The notes under the pieces: generated by a model
Told to the model about the DNA's origin: nothing
Databases searched by the model: none
The model's input: the letters and a program-made list of their open reading frames with translations, nothing else
From: CAIVAT01 sp037141055
GTDB taxonomy: Bacteria; Bacteroidota; Bacteroidia; Bacteroidales; FEN-979
Reading direction: 5' to 3'
Assembly: GCA_037141055.1 (NCBI GenBank)
Contig: JBAXDH010000080.1
Span: 1 to 17,169, forward strand
DNA: 17,169 bases
Translations under genes and position numbers: made by a program
In this document: positions 6,872-13,965 of the stretch, piece after piece
How the letters are laid out: each line of letters starts with the position of its first letter
Numbering within the stretch: the stretch's first letter is position 1

Positions 6872-8170
6872 ATGTACATCAATGTTTTCAAATTCGGCGG
6901 AGCGGCAGTCAACAGTGCTGCCGGTGTGAGAAAAACAGCTGAAATCATCGGCCAGTTTAATTCAGGACCATTACTGGTCGTGGTTTCTGCCATGGGCAAA
7001 ACAACCAACGCCCTTGAAGAGCTTCTGAAACATTACATTTCGAATGATCCGGTTGCCGTTGTGGCTTCCTATGAGAAGGTCCGGGACTATCATTTTTCAA
7101 TCATTGAAGCGCTTTTTGACAACAGGGAACACATTGTTTACGGTGAAGTTGATTCCCTTTTCAACCAGCTCCGTGGATATATCCGGAAGGGGCATTTATA
7201 TACCGTTGCAGGAAATGACTATGATTTTGAATATGACCAGGTTGTGAGTTACGGAGAGTTGATCTCTTCTTCAATTCTTCATCATTACCTTGTTCAGCAG
7301 GGATTGAACTCCGCCCTTTTTGACGTACGCGAACTCATCAGGACTGATTCAACCTCCCGGGATGCGCGCGTTGACTGGAAAACCACGGAAACATTGATTC
7401 AACAAGCCATTCCGGGCTATTTCAGCAATCATCCCGAATCAGGGACCATTGCACTGACACAGGGATTTATTGGCTGTGATTCTTCGGGAAACACAACCAC
7501 GCTGGGCCGGGAAGGGTCTGACTTTTCAGCGGCTATTTTTGCATGGTGCCTGCATTCCAGGGAGATGACGATATGGAAGGACGTTCCGGGCGTGATGAAT
7601 GCCGATCCGAAGTGGATGCCCGATTCCGTCTGCCTCGAAACACTCTCGTACCGTGAAGCGATCGAACTGGCCTATTACGGGGCGAGCGTGATCCACCCGA
7701 AAACAATCAAGCCCCTTGAAAACGCGAACATCGTGCTGAGGGTGAGGTCATTTGCCGACCCGAAACTGCCGGGCACTTTTATAAAAAATATCCGTTCGTG
7801 GAAGATTCAGACACCCATTTATATCCGGAAACAAAATCAAATGCTGGTATCCATTTCACCGCGCGATTTTTCATTCATCCTGGAGGAAAACCTGAGTGAA
7901 ATATTCAGCATTCTTGCCAGGTTCAGAGTCAAGGTGAACGTGATGCAGAATTCCGCCATCAGTTTCTCCATCTGCGTGGATGCCGACGAGCAAAAGATTG
8001 CGCCTTTGATCGCATACCTTGGAAAAGACTATGAAACACGCTACAACGAAGGCCTGGAACTTTTCACCATCCGTCATTATTCCGAAGAAGCGGTGAAGCG
8101 CATTGTCGACGGCCGTAAGGTTATAATGGAACTCAGAAGCCGGCAGACAGTTCAGTTGGTGCTGGGGTAA
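6872..8170 (+). CDS. lysC: Monofunctional aspartate kinase (aspartokinase)
   Basis: 432 residues from the ATG at 6872. The frame is open from an ATG at 6845, but the promoter box at 6860-6867 lies in that extension and homologues begin near VFKFGG. The enzyme phosphorylates aspartate, the first step to lysine, threonine, methionine and diaminopimelate. The amino-acid-kinase domain (about 1-305) shows KFGGAAV (7-13), VVVSAMGKTTNAL (36-48), TTTLGREGSDFSAA (208-221), WKDVPGVMNADPK (235-247) and ELAYYGASVIHPKTIKPLEN (265-284). The C-terminal part (about 325-432: LVSISPRDFSFILEENLSEI, VMQNSAISFSICV) is the ACT regulatory region expected for feedback control. No homoserine dehydrogenase is fused. 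Odd point: the usual KFGG(T/S)S is KFGGAA, losing both hydroxyl residues. The final codons and stop run directly into an octamer repeat array. Confidence 0.94.
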   Translation: MYINVFKFGGAAVNSAAGVRKTAEIIGQFNSGPLLVVVSAMGKTTNALEELLKHYISNDPVAVVASYEKVRDYHFSIIEALFDNREHIVYGEVDSLFNQLRGYIRKGHLYTVAGNDYDFEYDQVVSYGELISSSILHHYLVQQGLNSALFDVRELIRTDSTSRDARVDWKTTETLIQQAIPGYFSNHPESGTIALTQGFIGCDSSGNTTTLGREGSDFSAAIFAWCLHSREMTIWKDVPGVMNADPKWMPDSVCLETLSYREAIELAYYGASVIHPKTIKPLENANIVLRVRSFADPKLPGTFIKNIRSWKIQTPIYIRKQNQMLVSISPRDFSFILEENLSEIFSILARFRVKVNVMQNSAISFSICVDADEQKIAPLIAYLGKDYETRYNEGLELFTIRHYSEEAVKRIVDGRKVIMELRSRQTVQLVLG

Positions 8171-8242
8171 CAGGGTGACAGGGTAACAGGGTAACAGGGT
8201 GACAGGGTAACAGGGTAACAGGGTAACAGGGTGACAGGGTGA
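8171..8242 (+). repeat. Nine tandem 8-bp units CAGGGTRA
   Basis: Nine uninterrupted copies of CAGGGTRA begin at the base after the lysC stop; seventh positions run G,A,A,G,A,A,A,G,G. A degenerate tenth copy (TGGGGTAA, 8163-8170) overlaps the last lysC codons and the stop. Three related inverted units follow at 8243-8266 (CTCTGTTA, CTTTGTCA, CTTTGTTA). Copy number probably varies between strains through slippage. Confidence 0.95.
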
Positions 8243-8270
8243 CTCTGTTACTTTGTCACTTTGTTACCTT
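8212..8270 (+). terminator. Long hairpin at the lysC 3' end, possible terminator
   Basis: On the lysC-sense RNA, 8212-8239 pairs with 8243-8270 around a 3-nt loop (8240-8242). I count 28 positions: 20 Watson-Crick pairs, 7 G.U pairs (for example 8230.8252, 8229.8253, 8222.8260 and 8221.8261) and one A/C mismatch (8225/8257). The tract TTTT (8269-8272) follows or overlaps the base. It lies between convergent lysC and the phosphofructokinase gene, where a terminator is expected. On the opposite strand the seven wobbles become A/C mismatches, so the fold should favour lysC mRNA. Confidence 0.6.
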
Positions 8271-8276
8271 TTCCCT

Positions 8277-9509
8277 TTAAGGAATCACCACCGGGAAATC
8301 GTACCCGAATTCATCGAACACAGGTTTCTCAAGAATGTTTGACAGGAAATCGTGATAGGCATCGGTGAACGAAAACCTGCCGATATCGTAATAATCATCT
8401 GAAAGAGGTTTGTTCCCAACTGCTCCCATATCGATGGAAGTCGTATTGAATTCCTCAAGGCCCATGTTCGGCACTATTTTCTTCATCACCGGCATCTGTC
8501 CGTACTCTTCACGAAGCAGCAGGTCCACAACTTTATCGGCCAGGGTTGCGGTCAAACGGCGGTCGTAATGGCGGCAGTGCCCCGAACGTGGATAATATCC
8601 TGAAATCTGCGCACGTGCTTCAACACCCAGCCGGGCGCTGATTTCCGATGCAATGACCCCGCTTACGCCGCCAAACCGGGGGTGCCCGTATTCATCCAGT
8701 TCCGAACTGGCATAAACAACATCGACCTTGCCTGTTTTTTCATCATACCAGCGGGTGCCTTCCGACACCGGGATCACCAGGCACCTTTTCTTCGACTGCA
8801 TGTAGGTCTCTTTTACCGTCTCAAAAAACACCTCCTTGCGTTCCTTGGTAATTTCAAATTCGGGAATCAGGCCGAGGGAAGCCCCGCCAAAAATAGCCGT
8901 TCCTGTCAGCCAGCCTGCATCGCGGCCCATCACTTCCATGACGAGGATGCGTGAGTGCGATTCGGCGGTTGTTCTCAGGCTGGAGGTAAATTCCATCATC
9001 GACTGGGCGGCCGAGGGAAATCCCGGGCACATCACTGCTTCAATATCTTTACCGTTGTAGTGGTGAATGGTGCGGGTACGGAGATCGTTGTCGATGGTTT
9101 TCGGAAAACCGATCACAGGGATGCCTTCCGTTTCGAACAGCCTTTTGGCAGCACCGTTCGTATCATCGCCGCCGATGGTAACCAGAACATCGATTTTATA
9201 CCGTTCGAAGTTTCTCAACACCTGGGGAACGCGGCTTTCCGGATTTTTCTTTGAAGGAAAAGGATTGGTGCGGCTGGAGCGAAGCGCTGTACCGCCGTAA
9301 TACCCGTCGTATGGCTGGTGGGTAAGGTCGACCACGTTGCCGTCGCCGAGCAGTCCCTTCCATCCCTGGAGGATGCCATACACTTTAAAACCCAGCAGGG
9401 ACGCCCGGTTCCTGATTGCTTCAATACTTGCATTGATGGCGGGCGTGTCGCCACCGCCAGACAGGATCGCCAGGGTTTTTCCCTGGAATAGTTTGTGTTC
9501 GTACTTCAT
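8277..9509 (-). CDS. 6-phosphofructokinase, motifs of the pyrophosphate-dependent type
   Basis: 410 residues with an ATG start. It belongs to the phosphofructokinase A superfamily: LSGGGDTPAINASIEA (16-31), GILQGWKGLL (45-54), GGTALRSSR (72-80), MGRDAGWLTG (194-203) and ISGYYPRSGHCRHYDR for the C-terminal substrate site. Two positions tell phosphoryl donors apart. GGDDTNG (113-119) has Asp where ATP enzymes have Gly (GGDGS), and PKTIDND (136-142) has Lys where ATP enzymes have Gly (PGTIDND). Both are marks of PPi-dependent enzymes, so it should reversibly convert fructose-6-P + PPi to fructose-1,6-bisP + Pi. The length, about 410 against about 320 for the E. coli ATP enzyme, also fits longer PFK subfamilies. 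Some family members with these residues may use other donors, so PPi use is inferred. It is convergent with lysC, and a promoter box overlaps the stop of the upstream dehydrogenase. Confidence 0.92.
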   Translation of the reverse strand: MKYEHKLFQGKTLAILSGGGDTPAINASIEAIRNRASLLGFKVYGILQGWKGLLGDGNVVDLTHQPYDGYYGGTALRSSRTNPFPSKKNPESRVPQVLRNFERYKIDVLVTIGGDDTNGAAKRLFETEGIPVIGFPKTIDNDLRTRTIHHYNGKDIEAVMCPGFPSAAQSMMEFTSSLRTTAESHSRILVMEVMGRDAGWLTGTAIFGGASLGLIPEFEITKERKEVFFETVKETYMQSKKRCLVIPVSEGTRWYDEKTGKVDVVYASSELDEYGHPRFGGVSGVIASEISARLGVEARAQISGYYPRSGHCRHYDRRLTATLADKVVDLLLREEYGQMPVMKKIVPNMGLEEFNTTSIDMGAVGNKPLSDDYYDIGRFSFTDAYHDFLSNILEKPVFDEFGYDFPVVIP

Positions 9510-9531
9510 AGTCTTTTTCGCTTTTCGGCCG

Positions 9532-9539
9532 CAAAATTA
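9532..9539 (-). promoter_or_regulatory. -7 box of the phosphofructokinase gene, overlapping the upstream stop codon
   Basis: Minus-strand TAATTTTG matches TAnnTTTG; its first three bases are the TAA stop of the dehydrogenase. A TTG lies 23 nt upstream, at the long end of the -33/-7 spacing reported for Bacteroides. The ATG is 22 bp downstream. The gene may be transcribed both from here and by read-through from the dehydrogenase. Confidence 0.5.
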
Positions 9540-10490
9540 CTGAATTTTCCTGATCTTCTCCACAAGGACCCTGGCAAGTTTTACATTCGATTCATGGGTC
9601 CATCCGGCGATGTGAGGAGTAAGAAGGACATTATCAGCTTTCAACAGGTAATCAAGTTCTGCCGGCACCGACTCTGACGAAGTCGGAGGATTTGAAAGAA
9701 CCTCAAACGAAGAATCCTCATATTCAAGAACATCGAGCGCCGCGCCGGTCACTTTCCCGGAAACCAGGTTCTTCACAAGGTCGGCCGTTCTGACAACCTG
9801 GCCGCGCGAAGTATTGATCAGCAGGATGGGCTTCAGGAACCTTCCAAGAAATACATTGTCAACCATGAAGGTTGTTTCCTGTGTAAGCGGCACATGGAGG
9901 CTCAGGATATCCGATTGCTGAAAAATAATGTCAAGGGTTGTTTCCCGGGTATTTCCGTCGGAATAATCCCGCAGGTATTTATCGTAGGAAATTACGGTGG
10001 CTTCAAAACCCTTCAATCGTTGCGCAAAAGCACTGCCCATGTTGCCATACCCGATAATGCCGACCGTTTTTCCCTTGATTTCAGAGCCCCTGTTGCCCTC
10101 CCTGTTCCATGTACCATTGCGAACCTCGCGATCGGCACGATTCAGGTGATTCATCAGCGAGAGCAGCATTCCCAGGGCATGTTCGCCCACGGCATCACGG
10201 TTTCCTTCGGGGGAATTCAGGCAGATAATTCCTTTGCTTCCGGCATACTGAACATCGATGTTCTCCATGCCGGCCCCTACCCTTCCGATGAATTTCAACC
10301 TAACGGCCCGGTCAAGGAACTCCCTGTCAATCTTTATCTTGCTTCGGATGATCACACCGTCATACTGGTCCGCCACTGTTAGCAATTCTGCTCTTCCGTA
10401 CCCGGGAAAAAACTCACACATGAAACCCATGGCGGATAATTCTTCCGGTATCAGGGGATGGACGGAATCGACCAGGAGGACCTTTTTCAA
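9537..10490 (-). CDS. D-2-hydroxyacid dehydrogenase, SerA/phosphoglycerate-dehydrogenase-like, no ACT domain
   Basis: 317 residues if translation begins at the TTG at 10488-10490, giving MKKVLLVDSVHP, a normal family start. The frame is open back to a GTG at 10511, but that GTG is part of a good promoter box. Features are VGAGMENID (71-79), the NAD-binding GYGNMG (147-152) with Asp170 at the end of the second strand (SYD), and the catalytic trio Arg229 (NTSRG), Glu256 (DVLEYE) and His293 (TPHIAGW). The closest well-known relatives oxidise 3-phosphoglycerate to 3-phosphohydroxypyruvate for serine synthesis. The short form lacks the ACT regulatory domain, and no serC is next to it, so substrate identity is not settled: glycerate, hydroxypyruvate or another 2-hydroxyacid remain possible. 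The phosphofructokinase gene starts 27 bp downstream. Divergent from the exporter gene. Confidence 0.88.
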   Translation of the reverse strand: MKKVLLVDSVHPLIPEELSAMGFMCEFFPGYGRAELLTVADQYDGVIIRSKIKIDREFLDRAVRLKFIGRVGAGMENIDVQYAGSKGIICLNSPEGNRDAVGEHALGMLLSLMNHLNRADREVRNGTWNREGNRGSEIKGKTVGIIGYGNMGSAFAQRLKGFEATVISYDKYLRDYSDGNTRETTLDIIFQQSDILSLHVPLTQETTFMVDNVFLGRFLKPILLINTSRGQVVRTADLVKNLVSGKVTGAALDVLEYEDSSFEVLSNPPTSSESVPAELDYLLKADNVLLTPHIAGWTHESNVKLARVLVEKIRKIQ

Positions 10491-10510
10491 TCGTACTCTT
10501 TTTTCAATCA

Positions 10511-10540
10511 CAAAGGTATCACAGATTCAACATTTTCAAT
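10511..10540 (-). promoter_or_regulatory. Promoter of the SerA-like gene (-33 and -7 boxes)
   Basis: On the minus strand ATTG (10540-10537), an 18-nt spacer and TACCTTTG (10518-10511) fit the Bacteroidota TTTG-N(17-23)-TAnnTTTG promoter well. Transcription would begin near 10505, downstream of the GTG at 10511, so the true start codon is more likely the TTG at 10490. Confidence 0.65.
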
Positions 10541-10550
10541 AAGGTTTTTG

Positions 10551-10558
10551 TACTTTTG
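10551..10558 (+). promoter_or_regulatory. -7 promoter box of the RND exporter gene
   Basis: TACTTTTG matches TAnnTTTG, 18 bp before the GTG start at 10577. The -33 position holds only a weak TTCA (10526-10529), inside the footprint of the divergent dehydrogenase promoter. The box is identical to that of lysC. Confidence 0.55.
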
Positions 10559-10576
10559 CCGCCAAATTGAACAACT

Positions 10577-12967
10577 GTGTGGAATTTTCTGGTTAAGACT
10601 ATTTTGAGAAACAGGATCACGATCCTGATCGTGCTCGCGCTGATGACCGCCTTCATGGGTTACGAGGCAATGCAGGTAAGGATACAGTACGAGAATGCCA
10701 GCATACTGCCCGCCAAGGATTCCACCAGCATTGTTTACCACAATTTCATCCGGCAGTTTGGCCAGGACGGCACGGTCATGTTCATCGGGATTGTTGATCC
10801 GGATTTCTTCAGGTTGCGAAATTTCAATGCGACATATGAACTCGCCGATTCATTAAAAAAAATAAAAGGTGTCTCCGAAATCGTTTCAGTTACCCGCCTG
10901 TATAAACTGGTTAAAAACGATTCGCTGAAAAAATTCCTGTTCGTGCCGGTGTCACCTCACAAGCCGGCGAACCAGCAAACGCTCGACTCTATAAAGGCTA
11001 CGATCCTTTCGCTCCCGTTTTACGACGAACTCCTGTACAATAAATCCACATCAGCCTACCTGATGGCGCTTACACTCGATAAAAGCATTATTGATTCAAA
11101 AGACCGCGACAGGCTTATCAGCGATATCCAGACAACCATGGAACGGTTCGCCGAAAAGTCGAAGGTGGAAGTACACTTTTCCGGGCTTCCCTATATCCGC
11201 ACGCTGGTTGCAAAAAAACTCCAGAATGAGCTCAAACTGTTCATCGTGCTTGCGCTTCTGGTGAGTGCGTTTTTTCTCTTCATCTTTTTCCGTTCTGCCA
11301 AGGCGGTCATTTTCCCGGTGGTGATCATGCTGATCAGCGTTATATGGGCATTGGGACTGATGGCCCTTTTCGGGTATAAAATCACCATGCTCACCTCCAT
11401 CATCCCGCCGCTGGTGATTGTAATTGCAGTCGAAAACTGCATTTTCATCCTGAACAAATATCACTATGAATACAGCCATCACCAAAACCAGGCCAAGGCT
11501 TTGTCCCGTGTCATCCAGCGCATCGGGGTTGCCAACCTGCTGACCAACGCGGCAACCGCGGCCGGCTTTGCCGCGTTCACCATCACCAACAACAAACTGC
11601 TGGTCGAATTCGGACTGATTGCGGCACTCAGCATCATGGTCATTTATGCTCTTTCCCTGACGCTCGTTCCCATATTCTTCAGTTTTCTTCCCCCGCCCAA
11701 AGGCAAATACACCAAACACATCGAAGCAAGTCTTGCCAAATCGCTGATCGACAAAGCCGTATACTGGGTAACGAATTACCGTAACCCGATCTATTACGCC
11801 ATGGCTTTTTGCATCCTGATAGGGATTGCGGGTGCATTGAGGCTGAAAACAAGCGGGACCATCGTCGACGACATATCAAAGCGTGATCCGATTTACAAAG
11901 ACATGATTTTCTTCGAAAAGAATTTCAAAGGAATCATGCCCCTGGAAATCGTTGTCGACACGAAAAAGAAAAAAGGAGTGCTGAACCTCTCCACGCTGAA
12001 AAAGATCGACCGCCTCCAGGACAGCCTCCGGACGTACAAGGAACTTTCGAAACCACTGTCCATCGTAGAGGTTATTAAAACTGCAAAGCAGGCGTTCTAT
12101 GCCGGCGATCCGCAGTTTTATTCGCTGCCGAATTCAAATGAGCTGGCTTTTATGGCAGGGTATATCCCATCGTTCAAATCCAAGAAACGATCATTGATTG
12201 ATAATTTTATCGATTCGAATTACCAGGTTACCCGGATCAGCGTTCAAATGGCCAATGTAGGCACGGTAAAGATCGACAGCATCCAGAACAGCCTCAAGCC
12301 AACCATAGATTCGATCTTTAACCCTGCAAAATACGATGTCACCATCACCGGAACCAGCGTGGTATTTTTAAAAGGGACCAACTTCCTGATCCGGAACCTG
12401 TGGGAGAGCATTGCCCTGGCCGTGGTGGTCATTGCGCTGATCCTTGCATTCCTGTTCACCTCCTGGCGGATGATCCTGATTTCCCTGATACCAAACCTGA
12501 TCCCGCAACTCATGACAGCCTCACTGATGGGCTTTACCGGCATCCCGATAAAACCGTCGACCATCCTGATATTCAGCATTGCCCTTGGCATATCGGTGGA
12601 TAATTCCATCCAGTTCCTGTCGCGGTACCGCCTTCAGCTAAAACACACAAACCACGACATTCCCGCATCCGTGATATCTGCCCTGCGCGAAACCGGGTAC
12701 AGCATGATCTATTCATCAACCGTGCTGTTCTTTGGCTTTGGAATTTTTGTCCTCTCCACGTTTGGCGGAACCCAGGCGCTCGGATTCCTGATTTCGTTCA
12801 CATTACTGGTTGCAGGGTTGCTGAACATGTTCGTGCTTCCGGCCATGCTGCTCACCCTTGACAAATGGAGCACCACCAGGGCATTTGAAAAGCCCCTGGT
12901 CGATATTTACGAGGATCATGCCGACATGGACCTGCAAGACATTGAGATCGAAAAGCCGGAAAAATAG
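10577..12967 (+). CDS. RND-superfamily exporter, MMPL/HAE3-like inner-membrane protein
   Basis: 796 residues. The start is GTG at 10577, since an in-frame stop lies 9 bp upstream. The layout is duplicated as in the RND superfamily: TM1 about 12-32; a periplasmic domain about 33-215; a block of five helices about 220-372; TM7 about 405-421; a second periplasmic domain about 422-605; a second block about 611-762; and a short acidic cytoplasmic tail. At about 800 residues it is nearer to MMPL/HAE3 exporters than to the ~1040-residue AcrB type. The TM4-type motif reads VIAVENCIF (E286) in the first half and LGISVDNSIQF (D675) in the second, the acids expected to carry the proton relay. Cargo is unknown; lipids or hydrophobic compounds are typical of the family. 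No membrane-fusion protein or outer-membrane channel gene is adjacent. rfbA and a prenyl synthase follow on the same strand. Confidence 0.88.
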   Translation: MWNFLVKTILRNRITILIVLALMTAFMGYEAMQVRIQYENASILPAKDSTSIVYHNFIRQFGQDGTVMFIGIVDPDFFRLRNFNATYELADSLKKIKGVSEIVSVTRLYKLVKNDSLKKFLFVPVSPHKPANQQTLDSIKATILSLPFYDELLYNKSTSAYLMALTLDKSIIDSKDRDRLISDIQTTMERFAEKSKVEVHFSGLPYIRTLVAKKLQNELKLFIVLALLVSAFFLFIFFRSAKAVIFPVVIMLISVIWALGLMALFGYKITMLTSIIPPLVIVIAVENCIFILNKYHYEYSHHQNQAKALSRVIQRIGVANLLTNAATAAGFAAFTITNNKLLVEFGLIAALSIMVIYALSLTLVPIFFSFLPPPKGKYTKHIEASLAKSLIDKAVYWVTNYRNPIYYAMAFCILIGIAGALRLKTSGTIVDDISKRDPIYKDMIFFEKNFKGIMPLEIVVDTKKKKGVLNLSTLKKIDRLQDSLRTYKELSKPLSIVEVIKTAKQAFYAGDPQFYSLPNSNELAFMAGYIPSFKSKKRSLIDNFIDSNYQVTRISVQMANVGTVKIDSIQNSLKPTIDSIFNPAKYDVTITGTSVVFLKGTNFLIRNLWESIALAVVVIALILAFLFTSWRMILISLIPNLIPQLMTASLMGFTGIPIKPSTILIFSIALGISVDNSIQFLSRYRLQLKHTNHDIPASVISALRETGYSMIYSSTVLFFGFGIFVLSTFGGTQALGFLISFTLLVAGLLNMFVLPAMLLTLDKWSTTRAFEKPLVDIYEDHADMDLQDIEIEKPEK

Positions 12968-13023
12968 CCGGAGGATAAATTCTTTATACCTTTTAACCTG
13001 TTGCAATATATAATACCTGAAAT

Positions 13024-13884
13024 ATGAAAGGAATCATTTTAGCCGGAGGAGCCGGTACCAGGCTGCACCCGCTGACTCTTGCAGTGAGCAAACAACTGAT
13101 GCCGATTTACGACAAACCCATGATCTATTACCCGCTCTCGGTTCTGATGATGGCCGGGATCAACGATATTCTCATCATTTCAACACCGTATGACCTGCCC
13201 AATTTCAAACAACTTCTGGGAGACGGCAAAGCATTGGGATGCTCATTCTCATACGCCGAACAGGTTGTTCCCAACGGACTGGCGCAGGCTTTCGTCATCG
13301 GGGAACAATTTATCGGGAACGACAAAGTTGCCCTTGTGCTTGGAGACAACATTTTCTTCGGGAACGGACTATCCCAGATTGTCCAGGAAAACAATGATCC
13401 TACCGGCGGCGTGGTTTTCGCATATCATGTCAATGACCCGGAACGATACGGTGTTGTGGATTTCGATGAAAATTTCAAAGCTTTGTCGATTGAAGAAAAA
13501 CCCCAACATCCAAAGTCTAATTTTGCCGTACCGGGATTGTATTTTTATGACAACTCCGTGATTGAAGTGGCAAAAAACATGAAACCCAGCGCACGCGGTG
13601 AATATGAGATCACGGACGTGAACCGGTGGTACCTCGAGCACGGCAAACTGAAAGTCGGTGTGTTAAGCCGCGGCATTGCGTGGCTTGATACGGGCACTTT
13701 CGAATCATTGCTCCAGGCATCGCAGTTCGTGGAGGTGGTGCAAAACCGGCAGGGACTGAAAATCGGGTGCATTGAAGAAATTGCATATCGCATGAAATTT
13801 ATAGACCGGGAACAATTGAACCAGGTTGCAAAACCGCTTCTGAAAAGCGGCTATGGCCAGTATCTTATCAACCTGACCGACTAA
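13024..13884 (+). CDS. rfbA: Glucose-1-phosphate thymidylyltransferase
   Basis: 286 residues with an ATG start; the E. coli enzyme is about 293. It joins dTTP and glucose-1-phosphate to give dTDP-glucose, the first step to dTDP-rhamnose and other dTDP sugars for surface polysaccharide. Motifs are the nucleotide-binding LAGGAGTRLHPLT (6-18), SKQLMPIYDKPMIYYPLS (22-39), VLGDNIFFG (105-113, with metal-binding D108), EEKPQHPKSNFAVPGLYFYD (157-176), ARGEYEITDVN (190-200) and AWLDTGT (219-225, D222). All active-site elements are intact. Unusually, no rfbB, rfbC or rfbD follows; the neighbours are an RND exporter (56 bp upstream) and a prenyl synthase (81 bp downstream). The upstream gap has only an imperfect box (TACCTTTT), so read-through from the exporter gene is likely. 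Confidence 0.96.
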   Translation: MKGIILAGGAGTRLHPLTLAVSKQLMPIYDKPMIYYPLSVLMMAGINDILIISTPYDLPNFKQLLGDGKALGCSFSYAEQVVPNGLAQAFVIGEQFIGNDKVALVLGDNIFFGNGLSQIVQENNDPTGGVVFAYHVNDPERYGVVDFDENFKALSIEEKPQHPKSNFAVPGLYFYDNSVIEVAKNMKPSARGEYEITDVNRWYLEHGKLKVGVLSRGIAWLDTGTFESLLQASQFVEVVQNRQGLKIGCIEEIAYRMKFIDREQLNQVAKPLLKSGYGQYLINLTD

Positions 13885-13911
13885 CCTTCCGGCCATGTCA
13901 ATTTTCATCAA

Positions 13912-13959
13912 TTTCGCCTTTTCGCTATTTCGCCATTTTGCTACTTCGCCACCCCGCTA
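13912..13959. repeat. Six degenerate 8-bp units TTTCGCYA between rfbA and the prenyl synthase
   Basis: Consecutive octamers read TTTCGCCT, TTTCGCTA, TTTCGCCA, TTTTGCTA, CTTCGCCA and CCCCGCTA. The seventh base strictly alternates C and T, suggesting a 16-bp higher-order unit. On the minus strand the units fit TRRCRRRR except the first base of one. The array ends 6 bp before the prenyl synthase ATG, so changes in its length would alter that gene's leader. Confidence 0.8.
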
Positions 13960-13965
13960 CGTTAT

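Noticed and set aside
8163..8270. CRISPR array
   Set aside because: Units are 8 bp with no unique spacers and no cas genes; it is a simple tandem repeat.
11096..11719. Minus-strand frame of 207 codons within the exporter gene
   Set aside because: Its composition (many His, Asp and Gln) is what antisense of membrane-helix codons gives; the plus strand holds an intact RND protein.
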